A program made the position numbers and the translations under genes. Below, piece by piece: positions 44,478 through 53,208 of a stretch of DNA of 64,000 nucleotides. Source of the stretch: Myxococcales bacterium (GTDB taxonomy: Bacteria; Myxococcota; UBA727; GCA-2721815); NCBI GenBank assembly GCA_002721815.1, contig PBLQ01000011.1, forward strand, positions 256,313 to 320,312, in the 5' to 3' direction. A model generated the notes under the pieces. It had not been told where the DNA came from, did no database searches, and saw only the letters and a program-made list of their open reading frames with translations. The stretch's first letter is position 1. Each line of letters begins with the position of its first letter.

Positions 44478-45800
44478 CTACAGAGGACAAAGTGCGGGGT
44501 CCAGCTTACCAAATTCGTCGTGGCCCCAGCACTCTATCTTTCCATCGCCCGTGACCGCGCACGAATGCAATTGCTCGGCATCCAGTTTTTCAAAGTTGGT
44601 TCCCGACGGTGATGCCGTTCGGCTGTACGTCCCGCTCCCCCAACACTTCACTTCATAGTCAGTGGTGAGCCCACAACTGTGGACAGTGGTGGAGTTCACA
44701 TAAACAAATGAAACGCCCTCGGGGGGCGTCCCCTGGTCATATTGGTTAACCCCCCAACAAACGATGCTGCCATCGTCCTTCAATCCGCAGTTGTATTTAT
44801 GGGCAGCGCTGATTTGCACAAAGGTTTCTCCCGCTGGGACATCTGTTTCGCCATTGTCGTTTTGCCCCCAGCAGATCGAAGTGCCATCGTCTTTGATACC
44901 ACACGCGTGTCGATCCCCAGATGCGCTCACTTGGGTGAAGACGCCTTCGGGCGCATCTGACTGCCCTTCGTCGTTGTTGCCCCAGCACACCACATTGTTA
45001 TCGGTGGCTTCGGTTAACCCGCAACAAAAGTTTAAGCCGCAAGAAATATCCGTGAAGGACTCGGTGAGTGGTGCTGTGGTGGCCTGGTTGCTGTTGGAGC
45101 CCCAACATTGCACTTTACCATCCGCTGCGCGCGCACAAACGTGCTTGTAACCGGACGAGATCTGCTCAAACTCTCCCGATGGAACATCTGACACAATGTC
45201 ATCGGCATCGGAGCCCCAACAAGCAATGGTATTGCTGGTCGTGAGGGCGCAAGAATGGTCGCGACCAATGGCTACGTCTTTCCAGCAATTGGATTCCGTA
45301 AAGCTACTGTCATCTGGATCCACATTGTTGTCAACGTATCCCTCTGGCTGTTCACAGGCGGCTTGGCTGGAATCGGGGTCTCCATAACCGTCGCCATCAG
45401 AGTCCTGATACCAAAGTACCCCTGGATTTTTATTGGCGTCAGTGTCATCGCAGTCCTCGTCGTTTTCCACATAGGGCCAATAGGGTGCGCACGCCTCTAC
45501 ACTAATGGTGGCCGTGCCATAACCGTCTTGGTCCTCGTCGTAATACATGGTGAACAAATCTTCGGCATCATCGTGGATTTTACCATCGCAGTTATGGTCG
45601 ACCAAATCGCACTGCTCTTTGGCATCGGGATGGATGTCTGGATCATCGTCATTACAATCATCTCCCCCGCAAATAATTCCGTCGAAGCCATCCTTATCCG
45701 CATCACAAAGTGATTCTGTTGAACCTTCTTCTTCTGGTGCAGGACAGCCCACGTTGAGAGCGAGAGCGAACAAAGCCATAAGTACCAATATCTTTTTCAT
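44478..45800 (-). CDS. Lipoprotein with MopE-like motifs and seven-bladed RCC1-like propeller
   Basis: A 440-residue protein with lipobox ALNVGC (Cys 19). Residues 30-170 contain Asp-rich putative metal-binding repeats of the MopE type (CGGDDCNDDDPDIHPDAKEQCD, split here as CGGDDCNDDD and HPDAKEQCD; DCDDTDANKNPG), expected to bind calcium. Residues 175-440 contain seven RCC1/BLIP-II-like repeats, each with a pattern near H/Y-x-CxL-x-x-DG-x-V-x-CWG; I count seven CWG motifs, consistent with a closed seven-bladed propeller. Such propellers are protein-binding surfaces. Its start lies 3 bases after the stop of the thioredoxin lipoprotein gene, so the two form an operon. Ligand unknown. Confidence 0.85.
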   Translation of the reverse strand: MKKILVLMALFALALNVGCPAPEEEGSTESLCDADKDGFDGIICGGDDCNDDDPDIHPDAKEQCDLVDHNCDGKIHDDAEDLFTMYYDEDQDGYGTATISVEACAPYWPYVENDEDCDDTDANKNPGVLWYQDSDGDGYGDPDSSQAACEQPEGYVDNNVDPDDSSFTESNCWKDVAIGRDHSCALTTSNTIACWGSDADDIVSDVPSGEFEQISSGYKHVCARAADGKVQCWGSNSNQATTAPLTESFTDISCGLNFCCGLTEATDNNVVCWGNNDEGQSDAPEGVFTQVSASGDRHACGIKDDGTSICWGQNDNGETDVPAGETFVQISAAHKYNCGLKDDGSIVCWGVNQYDQGTPPEGVSFVYVNSTTVHSCGLTTDYEVKCWGSGTYSRTASPSGTNFEKLDAEQLHSCAVTGDGKIECWGHDEFGKLDPALCPL

Positions 45801-45803
45801 GCC

Positions 45804-46703
45804 CTACTCCTCTTCTTCCGCAACGAGCTCTAACACGCGCTCCTTAATCACCTCTTCAGAGGGGACACCGTTAACCTGACTGCCATAGGCGCTGTCGATG
45901 ACCATTTCGTCAGTGAGCAACACCATAAATGGGATACTCCAGCCGCCTAAACCCGCATTGATGGTGTGCTGGGTATTGGTGCGGTGTTCTTTTTCTGCAC
46001 AAACAGGAAAAGTGAGTTCATAGTCATCCTGCCAAGATTGCAAGAACGTGGAATCGGGCGCTTGCCCCTGACTGTTGGTATCGAGCAAGACGTGAACCAC
46101 CATGAAGCCCACGTCGCGTAGGTCTTCGAACAATTCCTGCGCGTGGGTGGCTGCGTTGCGGCACGGGCCACACCAGCCAGCCGAAAAGTCTAACAGAATG
46201 TAGTAGCCGTATAACTGATGTAAGTTGAACGCCACATCGAACTGGTCGATCAGCTCAATGTTGGGCATGACTTTGCCTTCGCCCCACCCGGTACCAAAAA
46301 GCGCGTTGGCCTCCGCCGCAGCACTTCGGTCGGGCCACATGCCTTTGGACAAACCATCGAAGGGATAGGAGTGGTGGTGCAATGGATCGCTGTCTGCATC
46401 CACTTCTTCACCGTCCAAGAAGCCATCCATATCTGTGTCGGGCATGGCAGGGTTAGATTTGGCCGTGTACTCCCCTTTATCGTTTAAGCCATCATCATCG
46501 GTATCCACCAACGTGGGGTTACTCCCGAATTCCACTTCTTCTAGATCGGTCAGGCCATCACCATCGGTATCGGCTTTGGTGTCATCCGTGCCCAGCTCCG
46601 CTTCCTGGGCGAGCGTCAGCCCATCCTCGTCCGCATCGTTGGTGCAGCCCACATTCAACAAAATTAGAGATCCAAACAGCAAAATGGTTGTCTTTTTCAG
46701 CAA
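45804..46703 (-). CDS. TlpA-like thioredoxin lipoprotein on a calcium-binding stalk
   Basis: I place the start at a TTG at 46703, seven bases after GGAGG, giving MLKKTTILLF, a proper signal peptide, and 299 residues; the frame is open further upstream but without a signal sequence. The lipobox is LNVGC (Cys 20). Residues 23-107 are thrombospondin type 3-like DxDxDG repeats (ADTDGDGLTD, VDTDDDGLND, PDTDMDGFLD). Residues 140-299 are a thioredoxin fold with the active site GWCGPC (C178, C181) and the cis-Pro segment WSIPFMVL. TlpA/ResA-like proteins reduce or exchange disulfides outside the cytoplasm, here probably acting on the many Cys-rich secreted proteins. It is the first gene of a two-gene operon. 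Confidence 0.88.
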   Translation of the reverse strand: MLKKTTILLFGSLILLNVGCTNDADEDGLTLAQEAELGTDDTKADTDGDGLTDLEEVEFGSNPTLVDTDDDGLNDKGEYTAKSNPAMPDTDMDGFLDGEEVDADSDPLHHHSYPFDGLSKGMWPDRSAAAEANALFGTGWGEGKVMPNIELIDQFDVAFNLHQLYGYYILLDFSAGWCGPCRNAATHAQELFEDLRDVGFMVVHVLLDTNSQGQAPDSTFLQSWQDDYELTFPVCAEKEHRTNTQHTINAGLGGWSIPFMVLLTDEMVIDSAYGSQVNGVPSEEVIKERVLELVAEEEE

Positions 46704-46991
46704 AACAACACCTCCTTCATAAAATGATCGTCGTGCATTGTCGGTCCTCAGGCCGGGATTCGTCAACAATTGGCGGTTTGAACGGTCCTTTTTCTTCTGA
46801 TCACAAAAGGCATTAAAAACAGTACTTTAGAACCACAACAAGCCGTTTCGGGCCTCCTGCGAAGGAAGCCCCCTAAAAAAGGCGGACCCCCAACACCCAA
46901 TACGCTTGGTTTTGGCCCCTGCGCGGGGCCGAGCCCAATTGACATTTTCTGAAAAAACCACCAAATCAGGGTCTCAAACAAGGAGATTTTT

Positions 46992-47915
46992 ATGCAAAAG
47001 AAAACAAATATTTACGCATGGTTGGGCCTCGTGAGCGCCACCATGTTGCTCACTGGCTGCCCAGACGTGAAACTCGGTGGTGGCGATGCTGCTGATGCCG
47101 GTATGCACGATCACGATCATGACCACGATGGCGGCATGCACGCAGAAGAACATCACGACGGCGGCATGCACGTTGAAGATCATCACGATGGCGGGATGGC
47201 TGCCCACGATGCAGGCATGGAAGAAATCGACGACTGCACTGCAGACGAAGCAGGCGATGAAATGACGGATGACACCAACATGGATTGGACCTGTGCCCCT
47301 CAAGAAGACGAAGACATGTGTTTTAACGAAGAGTACGACTGGGAAGAGCGTTGCGCCAACGAAGGTTGTGTAGACACGGGCGCCCTGTGTTTCCGTCACC
47401 CAGACTCTTTGTGGTTCAATGAATGTCTCGAAGCCAATTCCATCACCGCATATTGTGACGATGGCGTGGGCCACGAGCAAGACGAAGACGGCCCAGTGAT
47501 TCACAGCATCAGCTATGACAGCACCGGTACTGACTCCGCATGTGGCGACACCGTGACCACTTTCACCGCATCCGTTTACGACAGCTCTGGTAACATCTCC
47601 ACGACCGGCAGCGACCTGTACAATGAACTGAACCTTTTGGATCAAGGCGAGTTGAACGCAGGCAACGGCTGGACCTTCGACCTTCCAAGCATCACAGATG
47701 ATGGTGACGGATTCTACTCCATCGAATTCACACTGTGTACTTCCTCAGCTGAAGGCGAAGGCGACTACGCTGTGTACCTCGAAGTAGACGGCAATGCGTC
47801 CAACGCATACTGCTTCACCAATGGTGATATGCCTTCAGACGCATGGACCTACGCGAACAACAATGATTTAGGTGACCTCTACGAAGCCCCTGAAGATTGT
47901 GAGCCCAGCGAATAA
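46992..47915 (+). CDS. Lipoprotein with His/Asp-rich metal-binding repeats
   Basis: A 307-residue protein with AAGGAGATTTTT before the ATG. A consensus-like TTGACA at 46939-46944 could be the -35, though the -10 is poor. The lipobox is LLTGC (Cys 23). Residues 38-75 carry His/Asp-rich repeats (MHDHDHDHDGG, MHAEEHHDGG, MHVEDHHDGG, MAAHDAGM) that look like a low-affinity Zn/Cu/Ni-binding arm. Residues 80-155 are acidic and Cys-containing; the remainder has a beta-sandwich look (SISYDSTGTDSACGDTVTTF). No known family is recognised. It is a single-gene unit with a strong terminator. Metal sequestration is inferred from composition only. Confidence 0.75.
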   Translation: MQKKTNIYAWLGLVSATMLLTGCPDVKLGGGDAADAGMHDHDHDHDGGMHAEEHHDGGMHVEDHHDGGMAAHDAGMEEIDDCTADEAGDEMTDDTNMDWTCAPQEDEDMCFNEEYDWEERCANEGCVDTGALCFRHPDSLWFNECLEANSITAYCDDGVGHEQDEDGPVIHSISYDSTGTDSACGDTVTTFTASVYDSSGNISTTGSDLYNELNLLDQGELNAGNGWTFDLPSITDDGDGFYSIEFTLCTSSAEGEGDYAVYLEVDGNASNAYCFTNGDMPSDAWTYANNNDLGDLYEAPEDCEPSE

Positions 47916-47938
47916 GCTGCGGTGCTGCGCATAAAAAC

Positions 47939-47991
47939 GCCCAACCCAAAGTTGGGCCTCAAAACCCGGGCATTGTCCCGGGTTTTTTTTT
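47939..47991 (+). terminator. Tandem hairpins and terminator after the His-rich lipoprotein gene
   Basis: A first hairpin GCCCAAC/GTTGGGC (47939-47957) is followed by AACCCGGG/CCCGGGTT (47963-47984) and a T run to 47991. The second hairpin is a classic Rho-independent terminator. Confidence 0.9.
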
Positions 47992-48036
47992 GTCCACCGT
48001 TGAAAACAAGTCTCTGATTCGACGTGAAACGCAGTC

Positions 48037-48501
48037 CTAGGAAATGGACGTGGCCTGTAACGCCGTCTCAATCTCTTTCATTTTCTCAGCGCCCAACGCT
48101 TCCGCCCATTGCTCTAGGCCCTTCTCAGAGCCCGCATACACGTGACTGTCAGCTTTGAGATATCGTTTGGCATCGTGGTAACTCAAATCTTCGGGCAGTC
48201 CGTAATGTTTGACCAAGTTGTCAAAAATCATACGCTCGCGCCCATACTCCACGTCGATGTCTACAGAGTGTGCAATGAGCATTAAACCTTGGAGGGCCCG
48301 CTCGGCCTTGGTTTTGCCATTGCCGTATTTCATGGCGGTCTCCATGAAGGTGGCTGCTTTCACCGTTTCTTCTGAAGCGTGTGCGTAGTCTTTGTTCAGT
48401 TGAACCTCAATCAAAGTCTGCTTGTCACCTTCCACGTTGCCCTTGTCGGTGTTCAACGACATTTCAGACATGGAGATTTCACGTTCCACCAGACGCACCA
48501 T
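48037..48501 (-). CDS. Small helical protein overlapping the caspase-like gene
   Basis: A 154-residue protein if started at the ATG at 48501, or 144 residues from the ATG at 48471 (MSEMSLN); neither has a good ribosome site, which fits coupling to the upstream gene. The 5' end overlaps the caspase-like gene by 49 bases in another frame. The sequence is mostly helical, with ALQGLMLIAHSVDIDVEYGRERMIFDN and EQWAEALGAEKMKEIETALQ segments, no signal peptide and no Cys. I recognise no family. Close linkage suggests a partner, substrate or inhibitor of the protease-like protein. Confidence 0.55.
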   Translation of the reverse strand: MVRLVEREISMSEMSLNTDKGNVEGDKQTLIEVQLNKDYAHASEETVKAATFMETAMKYGNGKTKAERALQGLMLIAHSVDIDVEYGRERMIFDNLVKHYGLPEDLSYHDAKRYLKADSHVYAGSEKGLEQWAEALGAEKMKEIETALQATSIS

Positions 48502-50093
48502 TTTTTGCTGTCAGGGCTGCCAACTTGAGGCTCAAAGAAACCCCCACCAATAAACGCATTCTCGCGTGACATGTGGTCTAGGTACTCTGAAAAACCCAAA
48601 GTGGTGTTCACAATTTGACTGCTGGTATGGACCCGCTCACCACTTAACACTTCGTTGCGACGACTGGCAGGTTGCGGTTGAAATGCTTCGTCGGTGTCTT
48701 TTTGGACATCAAAGGTGTTGAAGTCGTACAAACGGTCTAAAATATCAGCCTTGCCATCGTGGTCCCGGTCACGGGTTTTGATGCGGGTAAACTCATCTGC
48801 CGGGGTGATGTAGTTATTACGTTCGTTGTGCCAGGGTTCTCCGGCAATATTATAATGAATGCTTTCCCAACAAGATTTATCCACCACACCATTGAGCAAC
48901 GTGTTCAACGCAAAATGGTCTTCACTCTCATAAGATGAATATCGCGTGGTCATCAACTCGCTGTTGGGGTACTTGTCTCGAACCTTGTTGATGATGCCTT
49001 GCCCGCAACACTGATTGATCACCATCAGTTTTTTGGGGCCATTGGCATCGGGTGCATTTTTCAGTTCGCGTGGCATGTTTTTACCCCACCCTGAGTGCCC
49101 AGAATAGGCCACGATATGTGTGTTCTCGTCGTCCATATCGTCAAAGGTACCCCGCGCACCTTTCACCATTTTGAGTCGAATGGTGATTTCTTCACCTTCG
49201 GGGTTTTTCTCTTTCTTTTCTAAAACGACCTGGCCAGGACTTTCTTCTTTTTTGATGTAGCCCTCCGACAACCAGGTTTCTACTTCGCTTTTATAAAACT
49301 CACTGCCGGTGTGACACACCACATTCAACTGACGGTTGCCATTGGCAAACCATTGGTCGTAAGGCGGGTATAAGGGCGCAAAAGCGTCAAACACACCATT
49401 GATGGTGGCTTTTTGCTCGTCGGTTTGAACCGTTTCTTTGAGCGCATGCAAATGAAACGCCATGTGGTCACGCAGGCCCGGGTTCTTTTCTTCTTTGGCC
49501 AAACCCACCAATGTTTGTAAAATTTCAGCTTGTAGCAAACGCCCTTGCCCATCGCTGTTTTTGAGCGCTGCCATCATTTCCCGTAACACCGTGGCCGATG
49601 CAGACCGCTGTTGGGCGGCTTGGGTGTCGGTGTAATCAGGATTGGCCTGCCCTGCACGACATTGGGTCAATCCCACTTTGATGCGTTCCAAAACGCTGCG
49701 CATTTCAGCTTGACTCATGTGGGCGGTGGGGTTTTGACCTGGCTCTGAAAAAATGCGTGCGGCGCCGTAGAGAGATTCGCCGTAAGCCTGAGGCGTGGTG
49801 GGCAATGCGGCATCAGGTGCAGACACAAAGACGCCATCTTTGAGAAAAATCTGGCCCCCGTTGGGCAGTGCGCCCAGGCCCGTTCCGCCAACCCCACTGG
49901 TGGCCACAAAATTGGCCAAGCGACGCTGTACATCCCCTGCCAGCAAAGGCGCCAATCCAGGGTCGCGCATCAGCTTTTTGACTTCAGCCACTTCTTCGGG
50001 GGTTTTCGCCGTATCCATGACTTTTTGGGCGTCGGCCAAAGTAAAGCGACCATCATTGGCCAAGGAACGTACGAGATTGGAAATATTCGGCAT
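48453..50093 (-). CDS. Caspase/clostripain-fold (clan CD) cysteine peptidase-like protein
   Basis: A 546-residue protein after AAGGAAGAATTTC, with no signal peptide. Residues 1-240 are helical. From about 255 a clan CD pattern appears: VVCHTGSEFYKSEVETWL (strand and helix); THIVAYSGHSGWGKN with H333 in the SGH-x-G motif; then KLMVINQCCGQG with C362 or C363 in the NQC-x-G position. Together these form the His-Cys dyad layout of caspases, gingipains, clostripain and CHAT proteins. A DRDHDGKADILD loop (442-453) resembles an EF-hand calcium site. The last 15 residues (WCVWWNVKSPCLKCR) are read through the start of the next gene. Activity and substrate are unknown; the fold call is from motif order only. 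Confidence 0.7.
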   Translation of the reverse strand: MPNISNLVRSLANDGRFTLADAQKVMDTAKTPEEVAEVKKLMRDPGLAPLLAGDVQRRLANFVATSGVGGTGLGALPNGGQIFLKDGVFVSAPDAALPTTPQAYGESLYGAARIFSEPGQNPTAHMSQAEMRSVLERIKVGLTQCRAGQANPDYTDTQAAQQRSASATVLREMMAALKNSDGQGRLLQAEILQTLVGLAKEEKNPGLRDHMAFHLHALKETVQTDEQKATINGVFDAFAPLYPPYDQWFANGNRQLNVVCHTGSEFYKSEVETWLSEGYIKKEESPGQVVLEKKEKNPEGEEITIRLKMVKGARGTFDDMDDENTHIVAYSGHSGWGKNMPRELKNAPDANGPKKLMVINQCCGQGIINKVRDKYPNSELMTTRYSSYESEDHFALNTLLNGVVDKSCWESIHYNIAGEPWHNERNNYITPADEFTRIKTRDRDHDGKADILDRLYDFNTFDVQKDTDEAFQPQPASRRNEVLSGERVHTSSQIVNTTLGFSEYLDHMSRENAFIGGGFFEPQVGSPDSKKWCVWWNVKSPCLKCR

Positions 50094-50244
50094 GAAATTC
50101 TTCCTTCAGAAATGGTGAAAAAACCAGGGCTCGAAAATATATCACGAAGTAGCCACATTTGGACAATCTGAAGCCCTTACCGGCCACAGATCTCGGCGTT
50201 GATTTCATACATAAAATTAGGGTGTTAGCGATGACTACCGTGGT

Positions 50245-51432
50245 TTAAGCTTCTTGCGGTGCTTTTGCCATGTCCCCATGCGCCTTTGGATGGGTCCGAA
50301 CCAGGTAGAGTGCGCCCATCACCAGCCATCCCCACATCAGTCCGTATTTGGCAAATCCAGCGTAGAAATCCCCAAAATGACGGAAAATGACGAATATCAA
50401 CAACCAAGTGACCACCAGGCCCAGCGCTTGAAACCGCTCTCGCGGTGGGCTTTCGCCCAAAGCCCTTAAAAAGAGCCATGCAACAAGCGGGTACATGGTG
50501 ATGAGACTGTAATCAAACGCGGTTTTCTGAAAGAAGGTGCAAATGGCAAAGGCGTACAAAAATGTTTCCGAGCCGTGCGACGGTTGCCGGGCCACCCAAA
50601 ACATCATGCCCAGCAACCCCAAACACATGAGGGTGCCAGCGCCCGACGCCCAATGGTTCATGTTGAGTATCACATGATCCAAACCCACTGTGTAAGGCGC
50701 TTGTTTGCTGGCCCAACCAGGCAACACCTCTGAAAGATACACCCAGTGCTGCTGGAAAAACATGACAAACAAGACCAAAGCACTGCCCACCGTGGCAACA
50801 ACAAAGGGCCTCAGCCCTGGTCTGCCCAGCAGGTGCAGTGCCACGCCCAGAACGACGAAGACAGGATACATTTTGTACGCGGTGAGCAACACCAACAAAA
50901 ACCCTGTCCACCCCCAACGTTGCTCGTGAAGACACCACAGAGCTAACAACGCAGCGACGAAAATGAAAGAATCATTACTGGCACGCTCCAATGAAAAGAC
51001 CATGGGAAATTGAAGTGACATGAACAACCAAAAAGCTGAAAAGACGACCACAGCATGAGAATGTTGAGGGCGCAGGCACTTAAAAAGAAAGACACCCCCA
51101 AAGACGTAGGCCAATATTGAAAATGCAGTCCAAACGTACAGCGTCGCCGGGAAATCCAACCAGGCGGTCCAACCAAAAAGATAAAACAGCACCGGGGGAT
51201 ACAACATGGGGCGCCCTTCTGGGTCACCACAGATTTCCCCCGACACGGCGTAAAAGTTACCCACCGCCTCAGGGCACCGATGAAAAAGAAAGACATTAAT
51301 CAGGTCCAACCCAAAGAGGTCTGAAAAGCCGGGTCCCCCGATGCGGTAAAAAGGGACCGCGTTAATAGTGGTCAAACCCGCAAGCAAAAGCAGGGCAACC
51401 ACGCCAATGGCGATTTTTTGGTCTAACCGCAT
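50245..51432 (-). CDS. GT87-like (DUF2029) integral membrane glycosyltransferase
   Basis: I choose the ATG at 51432, nine bases after AAGGA, giving 395 residues. Roughly ten hydrophobic segments are spread over the length. The first periplasmic loop holds a conserved-looking region, GGPGFSDLFGLDLINVFLF and GRPMLYPPVLFYLFGW, as in GT-C-fold polyprenyl-phosphate-sugar transferases of the GT87/PimE type. These move a sugar from a lipid carrier to an envelope glycolipid or glycan on the outer face of the inner membrane. Donor and acceptor are unknown. It lies 30 bases downstream of the PLP enzyme gene, with no obvious biochemical link. Confidence 0.75.
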   Translation of the reverse strand: MRLDQKIAIGVVALLLLAGLTTINAVPFYRIGGPGFSDLFGLDLINVFLFHRCPEAVGNFYAVSGEICGDPEGRPMLYPPVLFYLFGWTAWLDFPATLYVWTAFSILAYVFGGVFLFKCLRPQHSHAVVVFSAFWLFMSLQFPMVFSLERASNDSFIFVAALLALWCLHEQRWGWTGFLLVLLTAYKMYPVFVVLGVALHLLGRPGLRPFVVATVGSALVLFVMFFQQHWVYLSEVLPGWASKQAPYTVGLDHVILNMNHWASGAGTLMCLGLLGMMFWVARQPSHGSETFLYAFAICTFFQKTAFDYSLITMYPLVAWLFLRALGESPPRERFQALGLVVTWLLIFVIFRHFGDFYAGFAKYGLMWGWLVMGALYLVRTHPKAHGDMAKAPQEA

Positions 51433-51462
51433 GAAGTTAAATCCTTGCTCCTTCAAGCAAAT

Positions 51463-53208
51463 TTAAAATGCGGCCTTGGCATCAGGATTGGAATCGTCTG
51501 CCGGGGACTGGTTGAAAGCTTCACTGGGCAACGTGAACCAACGGAGCGACTCAAAGTCTTGATTGAGGTCGAGTTCGCAGGTCTTTTGGTTGACGTGCTC
51601 AGCTTCCGCTTTTTTGAGCCATTCTTGGCTCTCCACCAAATATTGTTGCAAAGCCCATTCCGGCTCCGTGGCATGACGGGTGCGGTATTCCATTTTACCA
51701 GAATCATAACGAACATTAGCCAAGCGCATGTAAGGCTCAGGATGACCTTTGTAGTGGTACCACTGTCCGGTATTGGGCTCGAAATGGTAATAGGGCAAGA
51801 ACTTCCAACCGTGCTCGGCCACAAAGTCCACCGCATCCAAAATGAAATCAAAGACTGGCTCGGAAATGAAATAATTGAAGTTGATGCGCACCCAGCCGGG
51901 CTTGATGCCTTCACAACCTCTCACAATCTCACGTTCAAATGCTTTGGAGCGCTCGAGGTCGATGCCGAGAAGCCGGTGCCCGTAAGGACCAGCACAAGAA
52001 CACCCGCCGCGAGATTGGATGCCAAACAAATCGTTCAACAATGCCACCACAAAGTTATGATGCAAAAACTTACCGTGATGTTTCACCACGAACGACACAA
52101 TGGACAATCGCCAAGCATCAGGATTGCCGAGCACCATGATGTTATCGTTGTCTTCCCATCGCTGGATGGCCTTGCGAATAAACCGGTGTTCGTATTCCTG
52201 AATCACGTCCACCCCAACCGCTTCTTTCAACTGAAATACCATTCCGGCTCGAATGCTTTCGATAATGGCAGGGGTTCCCCCCTCTTCGCGGTGTTCGATA
52301 TCGTCCAGGTAACGATGCTCTTCGGGGTTCACGTAAGCCACCGTGCCGCCGCCAGGGATGGCCGGTACTTTGTTTTGAAACAAATGCTTTTTGGCGATGA
52401 GTAAGCCGGGCGTTCCGGGCCCCCCAATGAACTTGTGAGGCGAAATGAAAATGGCATCTTTGTACACCATGTGGCCATCTTCTTTGTCATCGGCCATGTT
52501 CATTTCGATTTTCACGTAAGGGCCTGCCGCCGCAAAGTCCCAAAAAGACAAAGCACCGTGCTTGTGCAAGCAGGCGGCCACATCACGGGTATTGGTCCCA
52601 ATACCGGTCACGTTGGAGGCGGCACAAAAGGAGCCGATTTTTAAGGGACGGTCTTTGTATTTTTCGAGTTCTGCTTCGAGGTGTTTGGTGTCCACCTTGC
52701 CATCGAAATCCTCTTGAATGGTGACCACGTCTGCCAAACTTTCGCGCCAAGGAATTTCATTGGAGTGATGCTCATAAGGACCTACAAAAACCACCGGCCG
52801 GTCTTCGGCAGGGATTTGTTCAGATAACGAATATCGTTCATCCAAATCGGAAGGCAGTCGAATGTTCAATACGTCGATCAATTTGTTAATGGCACCCGTG
52901 GCGCCGGACCCACAAAAAATGACCACATCTCGGTCATCGCCCCCCACCGCTTTTTTAATAATGTCTCGCGCATCTTCTCGCAGACGGGTGGTCTGCAAAC
53001 CTGTTCCTGAAGTTTCGGTGTGGGTATTGGCGTAAAGCGGCAACACTTCATGGCGAATGAAATCTTCAATGAAGGACACCGACCGACCCGACGCAGTGTA
53101 ATCCGCGTACGTCACGCGTCTGGGGCCAAAAGGCCCGTCCAGCACCCGGTCATCACCGATGATGGAATTGCGAATTGTTTCGATTAGTTGGCCAGCTTTG
53201 TCAGACAT
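51463..53208 (-). CDS. SufS-like class V aminotransferase (cysteine desulfurase family) with C-terminal extension
   Basis: The start is taken at the ATG at 53208 (MSDKAGQ) after CTGGAGTTTTT, giving 581 residues. The PLP Lys is K259 (ISPHKFIGGPG) and the cofactor Asp is D224 (FWDFAAAGP). GCSCAGP (C403, C405) parallels the RxGxxCAxP catalytic Cys loop of group II desulfurases, with C405 as the likely nucleophile. About 120 residues beyond the normal fold carry YYHFEPNTGQWYHYKGHPEP, absent from SufS. It could be a cysteine desulfurase, a C-S lyase or another fold-type I enzyme. No Fe-S assembly genes are nearby. Confidence 0.82.
   Translation of the reverse strand: MSDKAGQLIETIRNSIIGDDRVLDGPFGPRRVTYADYTASGRSVSFIEDFIRHEVLPLYANTHTETSGTGLQTTRLREDARDIIKKAVGGDDRDVVIFCGSGATGAINKLIDVLNIRLPSDLDERYSLSEQIPAEDRPVVFVGPYEHHSNEIPWRESLADVVTIQEDFDGKVDTKHLEAELEKYKDRPLKIGSFCAASNVTGIGTNTRDVAACLHKHGALSFWDFAAAGPYVKIEMNMADDKEDGHMVYKDAIFISPHKFIGGPGTPGLLIAKKHLFQNKVPAIPGGGTVAYVNPEEHRYLDDIEHREEGGTPAIIESIRAGMVFQLKEAVGVDVIQEYEHRFIRKAIQRWEDNDNIMVLGNPDAWRLSIVSFVVKHHGKFLHHNFVVALLNDLFGIQSRGGCSCAGPYGHRLLGIDLERSKAFEREIVRGCEGIKPGWVRINFNYFISEPVFDFILDAVDFVAEHGWKFLPYYHFEPNTGQWYHYKGHPEPYMRLANVRYDSGKMEYRTRHATEPEWALQQYLVESQEWLKKAEAEHVNQKTCELDLNQDFESLRWFTLPSEAFNQSPADDSNPDAKAAF

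Noticed and set aside
46914..46930. GGCCCC/GGGGCC hairpin as a terminator
   Set aside because: No T run on either strand; it lies between divergent genes where no terminator is needed.
47095..47220. Short repeats as a CRISPR array
   Set aside because: The repeats are in-frame codons for His/Asp-rich peptide with about 30-base periodicity and no spacers.
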